Source: Gaiellasilicea sp963789355
GTDB taxonomy: Bacteria; Actinomycetota; Thermoleophilia; Gaiellales; Gaiellaceae
Direction of reading: 5' to 3'
Assembly (NCBI GenBank): GCA_963789355.1
Contig: CAWBKK010000005.1
Coordinates: 332,334-396,333, forward strand
Length of the DNA: 64,000 nucleotides
Part shown: positions 43,476-52,441 of the stretch, piece after piece
Layout of the letters: the number at the start of each line of letters is the position of its first letter
How positions within the stretch are numbered: position 1 is the stretch's first letter
Position numbers and translations under genes: made by a program
The notes under the pieces: model-generated
The model's input: the letters and a program-made list of their open reading frames with translations, nothing else
What the model was told of the DNA's origin: nothing
The model's database searches: none

Positions 43476-44579
43476 CTAGAGCCGGCGGGCGCCGACCCAC
43501 GTCCTCGCATACCACGAGTCGGAGAGGCTGGAGATCTTGACGACGTCGCCGCTGTGCGGCGCGTGGATGAACTGGCCGCCGCCGATGTAGATCCCCATGT
43601 GGCCGAGGCCGTTGAAGAAGACGAGGTCGCCGGCCTGGAGTTGATCCTTCGAGACGGCAGTGCCCATCCCGTACTGAGAGGCGGCGTGATGCGGCAGCGA
43701 GACGCCCATCTTCGCGTACACGTACATCGAGAAACCGGAGCAGTCGAACCCCGACGGGCTCGCGCCGCCCCAGACGTACGGGACGCCGAGGAACTGCATC
43801 GCGATCCCGACGACGCCGCCGTAACGCGCATCGGGTGCGGCCGCGATCGCCTCGGTCGGGGTCGCTCCCTGAACGAGCGCCTGCGGCGCCGGCGCCGCTT
43901 CTGCGGGCTGCGCCTGCTGCCGTTGCGTCGCCCGGAAACGCGCCTGCGCCTGAGCGGCCAGCCGCGCCTGCCGGCGCTGCTCCGCCGCCTCGAGGCTGGC
44001 GATCTGATCCTTGATCGAGGAGAGCAGGCGCTGCCGCTCGGCGAGCTGGCCCTGGATCGAGCTGCGCTGCGCGGCCTTTTCGGCGACGACCTGGACCTGC
44101 GCCTTCTGGGCGCGCTCGAGCCGGCCCTTGCGCTGGATCACCTGCGAGCGGAAGCTCTTCACCTCGCCGAGCACGCGCGCGTCCTGATCGGAGACCCGAT
44201 CGACCGCATCGAGCCGGTTCAGGAGGTCGTCGATGGACTGAGCGCCGAGGAGGACCTCGATCGTGCTGTTGTCCGAACTGCCCTTGTAGAGCGAGACGAG
44301 GCGCTCGGAAAGATGGCCCTGCGCCGCCTTCAGGCTCGACCGCGCGATCGTGAGATGGCGGGCGTTCGTCTTCAGCTCGCCCTTGATCCGGTCGAGCTTG
44401 ACGTTGGCGAGGTTGTACGACTCGATCGCGTGCGAGAGCTGCCCGTCGATCTCCTGGATCTGCGCGAGGACGCTCTCCGCCTCGGCCCGCTTCGCCGAAA
44501 CCGATGGATCCGCGGCCGCCGTGTTCACGGACGCCAAGGCGGCGGCCGCCAAAACGGCCGTCAACAGCATGAGGATCAT
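43476..44579 (-). CDS. exported coiled-coil NlpC/P60 endopeptidase
   Basis: Peptidoglycan hydrolase of 367 residues with a signal peptide (LTAVLAAAALASVNTAAA). A long coiled coil (residues 30-210, PcsB-like) and a Gln/Ala/Pro linker follow. The C-terminal NlpC/P60 domain has SGFDCSGFSMYVY (Cys280), GLGHMGIYIGGGQFIH (His327) and His339. Cuts D-Glu-mDAP-type bonds in relatives. ATG at 44579; a TAGGGT box on the minus strand (44672-44677) would give a leader of about 85 bases. Divergent from another coiled-coil wall protein. Confidence 0.93.
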   Translation of the reverse strand: MILMLLTAVLAAAALASVNTAAADPSVSAKRAEAESVLAQIQEIDGQLSHAIESYNLANVKLDRIKGELKTNARHLTIARSSLKAAQGHLSERLVSLYKGSSDNSTIEVLLGAQSIDDLLNRLDAVDRVSDQDARVLGEVKSFRSQVIQRKGRLERAQKAQVQVVAEKAAQRSSIQGQLAERQRLLSSIKDQIASLEAAEQRRQARLAAQAQARFRATQRQQAQPAEAAPAPQALVQGATPTEAIAAAPDARYGGVVGIAMQFLGVPYVWGGASPSGFDCSGFSMYVYAKMGVSLPHHAASQYGMGTAVSKDQLQAGDLVFFNGLGHMGIYIGGGQFIHAPHSGDVVKISSLSDSWYARTWVGARRL

Positions 44580-44741
44580 CGGCGCCTGTCTCGCGCTCGA
44601 ACGGATTACGTTGACCTCCGCTCGAACACTCGTGGCAGCCCGGTGGGGGCCAGGTCCGTCACAAGTGGGGCACCCTAGCAGCCTTATCGGATGGCTGCAT
44701 CGGCCAACTGAGCCAAAAACCGCTGCACCCGCCCACAGATG

Positions 44742-44775
44742 ACGTGGCACAAGCGACGCCAACGTGGCGACAAAG
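44742..44775 (+). promoter_or_regulatory. 20-base-spaced direct repeat upstream of the 3D-domain gene
   Basis: ACGTGGC-ACAA (from 44742) and ACGTGGC-G-ACAA (from 44762) repeat exactly 20 bases apart, two helical turns. The second copy occupies the -35 region of a TACGGT -10 box (44780-44785). A related GTCACAAG occurs at 44658-44665, nearer the NlpC promoter. An activator site shared by the two wall genes is inferred. Confidence 0.4.
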
Positions 44776-44794
44776 GTGCTACGGTCCGCGCCTC

Positions 44795-45832
44795 GTGAAG
44801 GCGCATTCGACGAGCGATGCGGCACGTTTCGCCGCCGTCTTCGCGGGGCTGATCGTGCTGGCATCCGTTCCGGTCGCGCTCGCGGCCGACGCAGCCGGCC
44901 TCCGCTCGCAGACGGCGGGGCTGCGCTCCGATGCCTCCACGCTCGACGGGCGCATTCGCGCAGCGACGCTCGAGCTCTACTCGCTCGAGTCCGAGCTCGG
45001 CCGGGCGCGCTCCGAGCTCGCAGGCGTCGAAGCACAACGGGCGACGCTGGCGCGCGAGCAGGCGTCCACGCGCACGCAACTCGCCGTGGCCAGGCAGGCG
45101 GTGCTCGCGGCGCACACCCAGCTCGCGGATCTCGTCCGCGCGCTCTACCAGCAGTCGGGGAGCGACCCGCTGGCGATCCTGCTCGGCGCCGAGTCGCTCG
45201 AAGAGGCGCTCGCCGGCCTCGACAGCCTGAGCAGAGCGGCCGGCCACAACAACCGGATCGTCGAGCAGGCACGTGCGGCCCAGACACGGCTCACGAAGCT
45301 CGATCTTCGGCTCGCCGAGCGGGACGCCGAGTTGAGGGGACTTGCCGCAGCCGCGGCAGCGCGCTCGGCGGCGCTGGCGGCGACGACGGCCGCACGGCAC
45401 CGGTTCATCGGCGCCCTGCGCAGGCAGCAAGGGCTGAACGCGGCCCGGATCGCCTCGATCGAAGCGCGGGCGCGCACGGCCGAAGAACGCACGAGCGTGG
45501 TCGCCGTCTCGGCACCGCCGCCGGCGCTCGCACCGGTCGAGCTCGCCGCCCCGCGCCCGACCCCAGCCGGACCGGGATCGCTCACGGTGACCGCGACCGG
45601 ATACGCGATCCGCGGCCGGACGGCAACGGGCATCCCCACGGCTCCCGGGGTCGTGGCGGTCGATCCGTCGGTGATTCCGCTCGGGACGCGACTGACGATC
45701 CCGGGGTACGGCGTCGGGATCGCCGCCGACACCGGCGGCGCGGTGCAGGGCAACACAATCGACGTCTGGTTCCCGACGACCGAGCAGGCGCTCGCCTGGG
45801 GCCGCCGCACGGTCACCGTCACGATCCACTAG
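44795..45832 (+). CDS. exported coiled-coil protein with 3D domain
   Basis: A 345-residue exported protein with a signal peptide (AAVFAGLIVLASVPVALA). A coiled coil (about residues 35-220, rich in Leu/Ala/Glu/Arg, PcsB-like) and a Pro linker follow. The last 80 residues form a 3D domain: VTATGYAIRG, then the aspartates in VVAVDPSVIPLGTRL, IAADTGG and IDVWF. 3D domains occur in MltA-like and resuscitation-type wall enzymes. GTG at 44795 gives the signal peptide. TACGGT lies nine bases upstream. Pairs functionally with the divergent NlpC/P60 protein. Confidence 0.88.
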   Translation: MKAHSTSDAARFAAVFAGLIVLASVPVALAADAAGLRSQTAGLRSDASTLDGRIRAATLELYSLESELGRARSELAGVEAQRATLAREQASTRTQLAVARQAVLAAHTQLADLVRALYQQSGSDPLAILLGAESLEEALAGLDSLSRAAGHNNRIVEQARAAQTRLTKLDLRLAERDAELRGLAAAAAARSAALAATTAARHRFIGALRRQQGLNAARIASIEARARTAEERTSVVAVSAPPPALAPVELAAPRPTPAGPGSLTVTATGYAIRGRTATGIPTAPGVVAVDPSVIPLGTRLTIPGYGVGIAADTGGAVQGNTIDVWFPTTEQALAWGRRTVTVTIH

Positions 45833-45868
45833 TAAGGTTCACGCCTGCCGACGACTAGGAGGCACGCG

Positions 45869-46549
45869 GTGAACGAGACAGCATCGATCGAGACACCCGA
45901 GTCGCACGCCATTCGCGTTCTGCTCGTCGACGACCACGATCTCTTTCGCACCGGACTTCGCAACCTGCTCGAGGAGCAGGGTGTCGACATCGTCGCCGAG
46001 GCGGCCAGCGGCTCGGAGGCTCTGCACCACGTGCGCGAGGCCGCTCCGGACGTGGTCGTGATGGACCTGAACATGCCGGGCATGACCGGCGTCGAGGCGA
46101 CGCGGCACATCAGCCGCGACGCGCCCCTGACCCGCGTCGTCGTCCTGACGATCTCCGACCAGGAGCAGGACGTGATGGATGCGATCCTGGCCGGCGCCTG
46201 CGGCTACCTGCTCAAGGACGCGTCGATCCAGGAGCTGATGCAGGGGCTCGAGGCGGCGTCCGTGGGCGAGTCCCTGATCTCACCGCACATCGCCGGCAAG
46301 GTGCTCCAGCACGTGCGCGCGACCACCGCCGCGCCCGAGGCAGCCGCGACGATTCGCACCGAGCTTTCCGACCGCGAGATCCAGGTGCTGAAGCTGATCG
46401 CGAACGGCAAGGACAACGCGATGATTGCCGGCGAGCTGCACATCAGCCCGAAGACGGTCAAGAACCACATCTCGAACATCCTGATGAAGCTGCAGATCGA
46501 GAACCGAATCCAGGCCGCCGTCTACGCGGTCCGGTCGGGGATCGTCTAG
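45869..46549 (+). CDS. NarL/LuxR-family response regulator
   Basis: A 226-residue two-domain regulator. The receiver has the acidic pair VDDHD (Asp21, Asp22), phospho-acceptor Asp66 in VVVMDLNMPGM, Thr in VVVLTIS and Lys in YLLKDAS. The C-terminal HTH is LSDREIQVLKLIANGKDN, AMIAGELHISPKTVKNHI and SNILMKL. No histidine kinase is adjacent, so it is an orphan here. It has a strong AGGAGG ribosome site seven bases before the GTG. Placed between wall-protein genes, which it may control (inference). Confidence 0.94.
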   Translation: MNETASIETPESHAIRVLLVDDHDLFRTGLRNLLEEQGVDIVAEAASGSEALHHVREAAPDVVVMDLNMPGMTGVEATRHISRDAPLTRVVVLTISDQEQDVMDAILAGACGYLLKDASIQELMQGLEAASVGESLISPHIAGKVLQHVRATTAAPEAAATIRTELSDREIQVLKLIANGKDNAMIAGELHISPKTVKNHISNILMKLQIENRIQAAVYAVRSGIV

Positions 46550-46848
46550 GAGAAAGCCTGCGCGCGCAGCGTCGAGAGCAGCGCGCGGACTGCCGCGAGC
46601 TCCTGATCCGCGTGGGCGAGGCGGCCGGAGAGCTCGGCGATCTCGTCCCGCCGGGGTCGGGTATCGGAGCGCACGAGGGCGCGCAGGGCGCGCTCGATCT
46701 GCAGCCGCTCGCGCTCGAGCTCCAGCGCATAGGCGTAGCCGATCGTGAGCGTGTCCTCGACGTCGGCGCGCGGCGGCAGCTCGGTGCCCGCGGGCAGGTC
46801 GAGAAGGGACCGGATCTCGGCCATCACCGCAGGGAGACGACTGTCCAC
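46546..46848 (-). CDS. small coiled-coil hypothetical protein
   Basis: A 100-residue acidic/basic helical protein including DVEDTLTIGYAYALELERER, LQIERALRALV and ELSGRLAHADQELAAVRALL, probably a helical hairpin. No family recognised. GTG at 46848 is chosen because GATAAT lies nine bases upstream; ATG 46824 is the alternative. The stop overlaps the response-regulator stop in CTAG. Confidence 0.6.
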   Translation of the reverse strand: MDSRLPAVMAEIRSLLDLPAGTELPPRADVEDTLTIGYAYALELERERLQIERALRALVRSDTRPRRDEIAELSGRLAHADQELAAVRALLSTLRAQAFS

Positions 46849-46884
46849 AGCACTTCGATTATCAGCCGCGTTTCGGGCCTCGGC

Positions 46885-48114
46885 ATGGGCCGCCGGGCCT
46901 ATCTTCGGCACCGGCTCGGCCCATGCCTGTCCCTCGTCGTCTTGGTGCTCGTGCTCGCCACGCCGGCCCGCGCCGCCGATCCGACCCTCTCGAGCCGGCT
47001 CGCGAAGGCGCTCGCCGTGCCCAACGTCGATCCGGCGCGGACGGCTGCGCTCGCGATCGACCTGCGCACCGGGGTGGTCGTCTTCGAGCGGAACGCGACC
47101 CTCTCGCTCGTCCCCGCCTCGAATCAGAAGCTGCCTGTTGCCTACGGAGCGCTCGCTCTGCTCGGCCCCGGCTACCGTTTCCACACCGAGGTCGTCGGCA
47201 CGGGCACCCTCGTGGGCGACGTCTGGCACGGCGACCTCTGGCTGCGCGGTTTCGGCGACCCGACGCTCGAGCCGGCCGATCTCGATGCGCTGGCGGCGGA
47301 GGTCGCGTCGTGGGGCATCCGTCGCGTCGACGGCGCGGTGATCGCGGACGAGTCGTGGTTCGACAACCGGCGCACGGCCCCGGGCTGGCGGCCCAGCTTC
47401 TACCGGTACGAGTCGCCGCCGCTCTCAGCCCTCGTCGTCGCTCGCGGCGTGTACCGCGGCCGGACGTCCGCGACGCCCGCGCTGGCCGCCGGATCGCTGC
47501 TGCGCGAGTCGCTCGAGACGGCGGGGGTGACCGTGCGCGGCCGGACGCGGAACGGCGTGCTGACGACATCGGGCCTGCCGCTCGCGCGCGATGTCTCGGA
47601 GCCGCTCGCGGACGTCGTCCGGTTCATGGGTCGCGAGAGCGACAACTACACGGCCGAGATCCTCGTCAAGCAGCTTGGCGCCATCTACGCAGCTGCCGGC
47701 TCGACGGCCGCGGGAGCTCGCGTGATCCGCGGCGCGCTCGCCGAGGCGGGTATCCCGCTCGCCGGTGTCCGCCTGGCCGACGGCTCCGGCCTCTCGGGGC
47801 TCGATCGCCTGACGGCGGCGTCGGTCGTCGCACTGCTCGAGGCGGGGCTCGCGGCAGGAGATCTGCGCGATGCCTTCCTCCAGTCGCTTGCGGTTGCAGG
47901 CGTCAACGGCACCCTCGAGGACCGGATGGAGAAGCGTCCGGCGCGCGGCCAGGTGATCGCCAAGACCGGGACGACGCGCACCGCATCGGCGCTCTCGGGC
48001 TTCGTCCGCGGCCGCTACGTCTTCGCAGTGCTCCAGAACGGGCGGCCGATCTCGACGTACTGGGCCCGGATCGCGCAGGACCGCTTCGCCACGGCCCTCG
48101 CCGCGTCAGGCTGA
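46885..48114 (+). CDS. D-alanyl-D-alanine carboxypeptidase/endopeptidase (PBP4, S13)
   Basis: Trims or cleaves peptidoglycan peptides outside the membrane. The 409-residue protein has a signal peptide (LSLVVLVLVLATPARA). The three penicillin-binding motifs are SNQK (Ser79, Lys82), SDN (252-254) and KTG (Lys360). The large insert between the first two motifs, with LRGFGDPTLEPADLDAL, is typical of DacB/PBP4. ATG at 46885 selected; longer frames lack homology. Adds to the wall-remodelling group here. Confidence 0.94.
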   Translation: MGRRAYLRHRLGPCLSLVVLVLVLATPARAADPTLSSRLAKALAVPNVDPARTAALAIDLRTGVVVFERNATLSLVPASNQKLPVAYGALALLGPGYRFHTEVVGTGTLVGDVWHGDLWLRGFGDPTLEPADLDALAAEVASWGIRRVDGAVIADESWFDNRRTAPGWRPSFYRYESPPLSALVVARGVYRGRTSATPALAAGSLLRESLETAGVTVRGRTRNGVLTTSGLPLARDVSEPLADVVRFMGRESDNYTAEILVKQLGAIYAAAGSTAAGARVIRGALAEAGIPLAGVRLADGSGLSGLDRLTAASVVALLEAGLAAGDLRDAFLQSLAVAGVNGTLEDRMEKRPARGQVIAKTGTTRTASALSGFVRGRYVFAVLQNGRPISTYWARIAQDRFATALAASG

Positions 48115-48702
48115 CACGAGACCCGCAGTCTCGGACGCCTGGCGCAGGCGCGAGCCGAGGTAGAGCGACGCCAGTGGGCCGGCGAGGAACGTGCCGAGGA
48201 TGACCACGAGCTCGACCGGGCCGAGCCCACCGTCGGCCTCGGGCACCTCCGGCGTTCCCACGGGGACCCCTTCCTCCGCGCCGCTCGAGCTGCCCACCGC
48301 CACGAAGCCCAGGGCGAACACGATCGCCGGCAGCAGCACGATCGCGATTCCGGCAGCCTTCTCGCGGCCCGTCCACGCCCGAGAAGCTCCGACCAGGGCG
48401 ACGCCGACGAGCCAGCCGACGAAGGGGATCGCCAGCGCGATCATCGCGGCCAGCTCGAGCCGTCCGGATTGGCGCTGCGCCGGACCTGCCGCTGCCACGA
48501 TCTCCTCCGGCGGCCCGAGCCGCTCGAGCACGTTTCGGACCGCCGCCTCGCCGGCGGCGCCGTCCTCGAGCAAGGCGTCGTCGATGTGCTCCCGGATCTC
48601 GGCGACGAGCTCGGCGCGCCTCGACCGCGTCAGCGGAGCCGCAGCCTGCTCGAGGCGCCTCAGATAGGCGGTCACGAGCGCATTCGTGTGCACGGTGGTC
48701 AT
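48106..48702 (-). CDS. HAAS-domain membrane protein
   Basis: A 198-residue protein. Residues 1-70 form a HAAS (DUF1700-like) helical domain (YLRRLEQAAAPLTRSRRAEL, VAEIREHIDDALLEDG, RLGPPEEIVAA), followed by three membrane helices. Such proteins partner with PadR regulators in an envelope- or antibiotic-sensing module; the upstream PadR gene overlaps by four bases (ATGA). AGGAGGGG precedes the ATG. Confidence 0.85.
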   Translation of the reverse strand: MTTVHTNALVTAYLRRLEQAAAPLTRSRRAELVAEIREHIDDALLEDGAAGEAAVRNVLERLGPPEEIVAAAGPAQRQSGRLELAAMIALAIPFVGWLVGVALVGASRAWTGREKAAGIAIVLLPAIVFALGFVAVGSSSGAEEGVPVGTPEVPEADGGLGPVELVVILGTFLAGPLASLYLGSRLRQASETAGLVSA

Positions 48703-49049
48703 CCTGTCCCCTCCTGTCTGAGAAGTCCATCGACTCCGTCGCGGAAGCGAGCCCACTCGTCGGCGAAGCCGGCAAGCGCCTCGCGGCCGCCGTCGGTCAG
48801 CTGGTAGTACCGCCGCGGCGGCCCCGACTCGGACTCGCGCCAGAACGTCGTCACCAGCTGGTCGCGACGGAGCCGCGTCAGCAACGGGTAGATCGTTCCC
48901 TCGCTCGTGACGAGCCCGTCGACCTCGGCGAGCTTGCGCACGAGCTCGAACCCGTAGCGCTCGCCGTCTCGCAGCAGCGCGAGGACGCAGTATTCGACCG
49001 CGCCGCGCCGGAGCTGGGAGAGCGAGTTCCTTGTGCTGCCCGGTTCCAT
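48699..49049 (-). CDS. PadR-family transcriptional regulator
   Basis: A 116-residue winged-helix repressor. Signature: QLRRGAVEYCVLALLRDGER, YGFELVRKLAEV, TSEGTIYPLLTRLRRDQLV and PPRRYYQLTDGGREAL. It belongs to the short PadR-s2 type. ATG 49049 has TACCAT ending seven bases upstream, the leaderless pattern; ATG 49058 is three codons longer. Controls itself and the HAAS partner, by analogy with other PadR/HAAS pairs. Confidence 0.9.
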   Translation of the reverse strand: MEPGSTRNSLSQLRRGAVEYCVLALLRDGERYGFELVRKLAEVDGLVTSEGTIYPLLTRLRRDQLVTTFWRESESGPPRRYYQLTDGGREALAGFADEWARFRDGVDGLLRQEGTG

Positions 49050-49073
49050 GCGGCACATGGTACCTTGCCGACG

Positions 49074-51077
49074 CTACTTCTGCAACAGCGCTTTCAGGTC
49101 CGCCTCGTCGAGGATCGGCACGCCCGCCTTCTCGGCCTTCGCGGCCTTCGAGCCGGGGCTGTCGCCGACGACCACCCCCGTCGTCTTCCTGGAGACGTTG
49201 TCGGAGACCTTGGCTCCGAGCCCCTCCAGCGCGGCCTTCGCCTCCTCCCGCGAGAACGACTCGAGCGTGCCCGTGATCACGTACTGGCTGCCGGTCAGCG
49301 GCCCCTCGATCGGCTTCTCCTCCTCGCCGACCTCGAAGCGAAGCCCCAGCTCGCGCAACTCGGCGACGAGCGTCCGGTTCTGCTCGTCCTCGAACCAGCC
49401 CGCGATCGACTCTGCGCGGTCGGGGCCGATCCCCTCCACCTCCTGGATCTCCTCCTGGCTCGCGTCGAGCAGCCGGTCGACGACGCCGAAGTGGCGCGCG
49501 AGGTTGCGTGCCGTCACCCAGCCGACGTCCGGGATGTTGAGCCCGAAGAGGACACGCGAGAAGGGCTGCTGCTTCGAGAGGGCGATCGCCTCGACCGCGT
49601 TCCGGGCCGAGATCTCGCCGTAGCCCTCCAGCTCCAGCAGCTGCTCCGCGGTCAGCCGGTACAGGTCGGGCATCGAGCGGAGCAGCCCTTCGTTCCAGAG
49701 CCGCCAGACGAACTGCTCCCCGACGCCCTCGATGTCCATCGCGCCCATGACCCAGTTGTTCAGCGTCTCGAGGCCGCGTGACGGGCAGGCGCGGTTGGGA
49801 CACCGATGCATCACCTCGCCCTCGGGCTTGACGATCTCCGCGTCGCAGAGGGGGCAGCGCTCGGGCATCTTGAACTCCTTCGTGCCCTTCGCGTGCTTGC
49901 CGGCCGGCCCGACGATCTGCGGGATCACGTCGCCGGCGCGCTGGATGATCACCCGGTCGCCCTCGCGGATCTGCTTGCGGTTGATGTCCTCCTCGTTGTG
50001 CAGGGTGGCGCGTGAGACGGTGACGCCGCCGACGTTGACCGGCTCGAGGATCGCCCAGGGATTGAGGGCGCCGGTCCGACCGACGCGGATCGCGATCTTC
50101 AGCAGCTTGGTCTCGGCGGTCAGCGGCGCCCATTTGAAGGCGCGCGCCCAGCGCGGCCGCTCGTGGAGCGCGCCGAGCCGCTGCTGCTGGTCGAAGGAGT
50201 CGATCTTGATCACGATCCCGTCGATCTCGTAGTCGAGCTCGGCGCGGCGCTCCTCCCAGCCCTCGATCGCGCTCGCGACCTCCTCGATCGACTCGAAGCG
50301 CTCGGCGAACGGATTCGTGCGGAAGCCGCGCTCGCGGAGCCAGGCCAGGGTCTCGAAGTGCGCCTCCGGGGCGACGCCCTCGCGGTAGCCCGTTCCGTAG
50401 ACCCACACCGCGAGCGGTCGTGCGGCGGTCACGCGCGAGTCGAGCTGTCGCAACGAGCCGGCCGCGGCATTGCGCGGGTTCGGCGCGGGCGCCTTCCCCG
50501 CCGCGACCTGCTCCTCGTTGAAGCGGCGGAAGCCGGAGAGCGGGAAGTAGACCTCGCCACGCACCTCCAGCAGCGGCGGCACGTCGCCCTTCAGCGTCAG
50601 CGGGATCGAGCGGATCGTGCGAAGGTTGACGGTCACGTCCTCGCCGCGCAGGCCGTCGCCGCGGGTGGCGCCGCGAACGAGCTGTCCGTTCTCGTAGACG
50701 AGCGAGATCGCCGAGCCGTCGATCTTCGGCTCGATCACGTAGGCGACGGGCTCGTCCGAGTCGAGCCGCTTGCGCACGTCGTCAGCCCACTTCTGGAGCG
50801 CCTCGCCCGTCGTCACCTTCTCCAGCGACCCCATCGGCGCCAGATGCTCGACCTTGCGGAACTTGTCCGAGGGCGGCCCGCCGACCCGGCGGGTGGGCGA
50901 GTCGTCGGTGGCGAGATCGGCGTGCTCCTCCTCGAGCGCCTTCAGCTCGTCGAAGAGCCGGTCGTACTCGGCGTCCGCGACCTCCGGGTCGTCGAGGACG
51001 TGGTAGCGGTAGTTGTGATGGTGGAGCTGCTCGCGAAGGTGCGCGGCGCGCTTGCGCTGCGCGTCAGAGGGCGGCAA
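49074..51077 (-). CDS. ligA: NAD-dependent DNA ligase
   Basis: Seals nicks in replication and repair. The 667-residue protein has domain Ia (HHHNYRYHVLDDPEVADAEY), the adenylation motif EPKIDG with Lys118, VRGATRGDGLRGEDVT, an OB fold, a four-Cys zinc finger (CPLCDAEI, then CPNRACPSRG), helix-hairpin-helix repeats and a BRCT domain at the C terminus. TTG at 51077 is chosen: it has GAGGAG upstream and overlaps the HAD gene end by 14 bases. A longer frame upstream is a HAD shadow. Confidence 0.96.
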   Translation of the reverse strand: MPPSDAQRKRAAHLREQLHHHNYRYHVLDDPEVADAEYDRLFDELKALEEEHADLATDDSPTRRVGGPPSDKFRKVEHLAPMGSLEKVTTGEALQKWADDVRKRLDSDEPVAYVIEPKIDGSAISLVYENGQLVRGATRGDGLRGEDVTVNLRTIRSIPLTLKGDVPPLLEVRGEVYFPLSGFRRFNEEQVAAGKAPAPNPRNAAAGSLRQLDSRVTAARPLAVWVYGTGYREGVAPEAHFETLAWLRERGFRTNPFAERFESIEEVASAIEGWEERRAELDYEIDGIVIKIDSFDQQQRLGALHERPRWARAFKWAPLTAETKLLKIAIRVGRTGALNPWAILEPVNVGGVTVSRATLHNEEDINRKQIREGDRVIIQRAGDVIPQIVGPAGKHAKGTKEFKMPERCPLCDAEIVKPEGEVMHRCPNRACPSRGLETLNNWVMGAMDIEGVGEQFVWRLWNEGLLRSMPDLYRLTAEQLLELEGYGEISARNAVEAIALSKQQPFSRVLFGLNIPDVGWVTARNLARHFGVVDRLLDASQEEIQEVEGIGPDRAESIAGWFEDEQNRTLVAELRELGLRFEVGEEEKPIEGPLTGSQYVITGTLESFSREEAKAALEGLGAKVSDNVSRKTTGVVVGDSPGSKAAKAEKAGVPILDEADLKALLQK

Positions 51078-51699
51078 GGAGCTCCTCGGCCGAATCGACG
51101 ACCGCGTCGGGCTCCTCCGCCTCGAGCCGCTCGCGCGGATGGATGCGGCCCCACGTGACCGCGATCGAGTGCATGCCGGCGCCCTTGGCGGCCCGGATGT
51201 CGAACGGCGAGTCGCCGACGTAGACAGACTCATCGCGCGTCGCGCCCAGCAGGGAGAGGGCGTGCTCGAGCGGGGCGGGGTCGGGCTTGTGCCGCTCGGT
51301 GTCGTCGGAGCCCACGACGACGTCGAAGAACCGCTCGAGCGGCAGGTACGAGAAGGCGAGCCGCACCGTCTCCTGCCTCTTCGCCGTCACGACACCCAGG
51401 CGGCGGCCTTCGTCCTTCAGCGTCGTCAGGACGCCGGTCATCCCCGCGCACTCGGCCAGCTCCGCGTGCAACGGCTCGTTGTGCTCGCGGTAGCACGCAA
51501 CGAGGTCGTCGACGCGGTCGGCGTCGAGCAGGCGCATCTGCTCGATCAGGCCGGAGCCACCGACGGCGCGGCCGAGCTCCTCGTCGGGGATGTCGCGGCC
51601 GAGCACGGTCTTCGTCGCATGCCGCATCGACGCGATGATGATCGACCCCGAGTCGATCACGGTACCGTCGAAGTCGAAGAGAACGACCGGGAAGCGCAT
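51064..51699 (-). CDS. HAD hydrolase, phosphoglycolate-phosphatase-like
   Basis: A 211-residue HAD protein: VVLFDFDGTVIDSG, GVVTAKR, KPDPAPL and VYVGDSPFDIRAAKGAGM give motifs I to IV. Helical cap type C1. PpaX/Gph-like activity is plausible but substrate is unproven. ATG at 51699 with TACGAT (complement of 51707-51712) seven bases upstream; longer starts lack homology. Overlaps ligA start, so co-transcribed. Confidence 0.9.
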   Translation of the reverse strand: MRFPVVLFDFDGTVIDSGSIIIASMRHATKTVLGRDIPDEELGRAVGGSGLIEQMRLLDADRVDDLVACYREHNEPLHAELAECAGMTGVLTTLKDEGRRLGVVTAKRQETVRLAFSYLPLERFFDVVVGSDDTERHKPDPAPLEHALSLLGATRDESVYVGDSPFDIRAAKGAGMHSIAVTWGRIHPRERLEAEEPDAVVDSAEELLAAL

Positions 51700-51713
51700 C
51701 CGCCCGATCGTAA

Positions 51714-52433
51714 CTAGTAGTCGACGCGTTCCAGGTAGAGGCCCCACGGCGGTGCGGTCTTTCCCGCCTCGCTGCGCGGCCGGCCCGCAAGCAGCGGCTC
51801 CAGATCGACGCCCTCGAGCATCGAGCCGATCAGGATCCTGACCATGTGACGCAAGAAGCTCTCCGCTTCGATCGTGAAGTGGAGCTCGTCGCCGTGCTCC
51901 TCCCAGCCGGCTGCGAACACGGTTCGCGCGAAGCGTGAGTGCTCCGTCTCCGTCGGTGTGAAGGCGGTGAAGTCATGTGTGCCGGGGAGCCGCGCCGCCG
52001 CCGTCCGCAACGCGTCGAGGTCGAGCAGGCGCGGCCACCAGAGCGCCCGGCGTTCGAGGAAGGGGGAGCGGATCCGGCGGCGAGAGATCACGTAGCGGTA
52101 CGCCCGCCCCCGGGCCGAGTAGCGCGCGCTGAAGTCGTCCCCGACCGGTTCGGCGGCGACGACGGCGATGTCGCCGGGAAGCGCAGCGTTCAGAGCCTTC
52201 GCCGCGCGCTCCGCCGGCGGGCCGCCTCTGACACGGACGCTCGCAACTTGGCCGGTGGCGTGCACGCCCGTGTCCGTTCTCCCGGCCACCGCAAGCCGCT
52301 CCCAAGCGGAGAAGACGGCGTCGAGCGCCTCGGCGAAGACGCTCTCCACCGTGCGTTCCGCCGGTTGCCGAGCCCACCCGCGGAAGCCGGTGCCGTCGTA
52401 CTCGAGCGTCAGCTTCAGAGTCTTCTCACTCAC
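51714..52433 (-). CDS. truA: tRNA pseudouridine(38-40) synthase
   Basis: Isomerises uridines 38-40 in the tRNA anticodon arm. The 239-residue protein has LEYDGTGFRGWARQ, the catalytic motif AGRTDTGVHATGQVAS with Asp54, RAYRYVI and SFLRHMVRILIGSMLEG. Although often found just after rplQ in the ribosomal cluster, here it is 4 kb away and next to a P450. GTG at 52433; TAGACT eight bases upstream shares its TA with the -10 box of the divergent P450. Confidence 0.95.
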   Translation of the reverse strand: MSEKTLKLTLEYDGTGFRGWARQPAERTVESVFAEALDAVFSAWERLAVAGRTDTGVHATGQVASVRVRGGPPAERAAKALNAALPGDIAVVAAEPVGDDFSARYSARGRAYRYVISRRRIRSPFLERRALWWPRLLDLDALRTAAARLPGTHDFTAFTPTETEHSRFARTVFAAGWEEHGDELHFTIEAESFLRHMVRILIGSMLEGVDLEPLLAGRPRSEAGKTAPPWGLYLERVDY

Positions 52434-52441
52434 GGGCGGGC

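Noticed and set aside
44580..44720. Possible ydaO (c-di-AMP) riboswitch before the NlpC/P60 gene
   Set aside because: Such switches often precede wall hydrolases in actinobacteria, but the conserved GGTGAATC-like and CCGAACCCG-like segments are absent on the minus strand.
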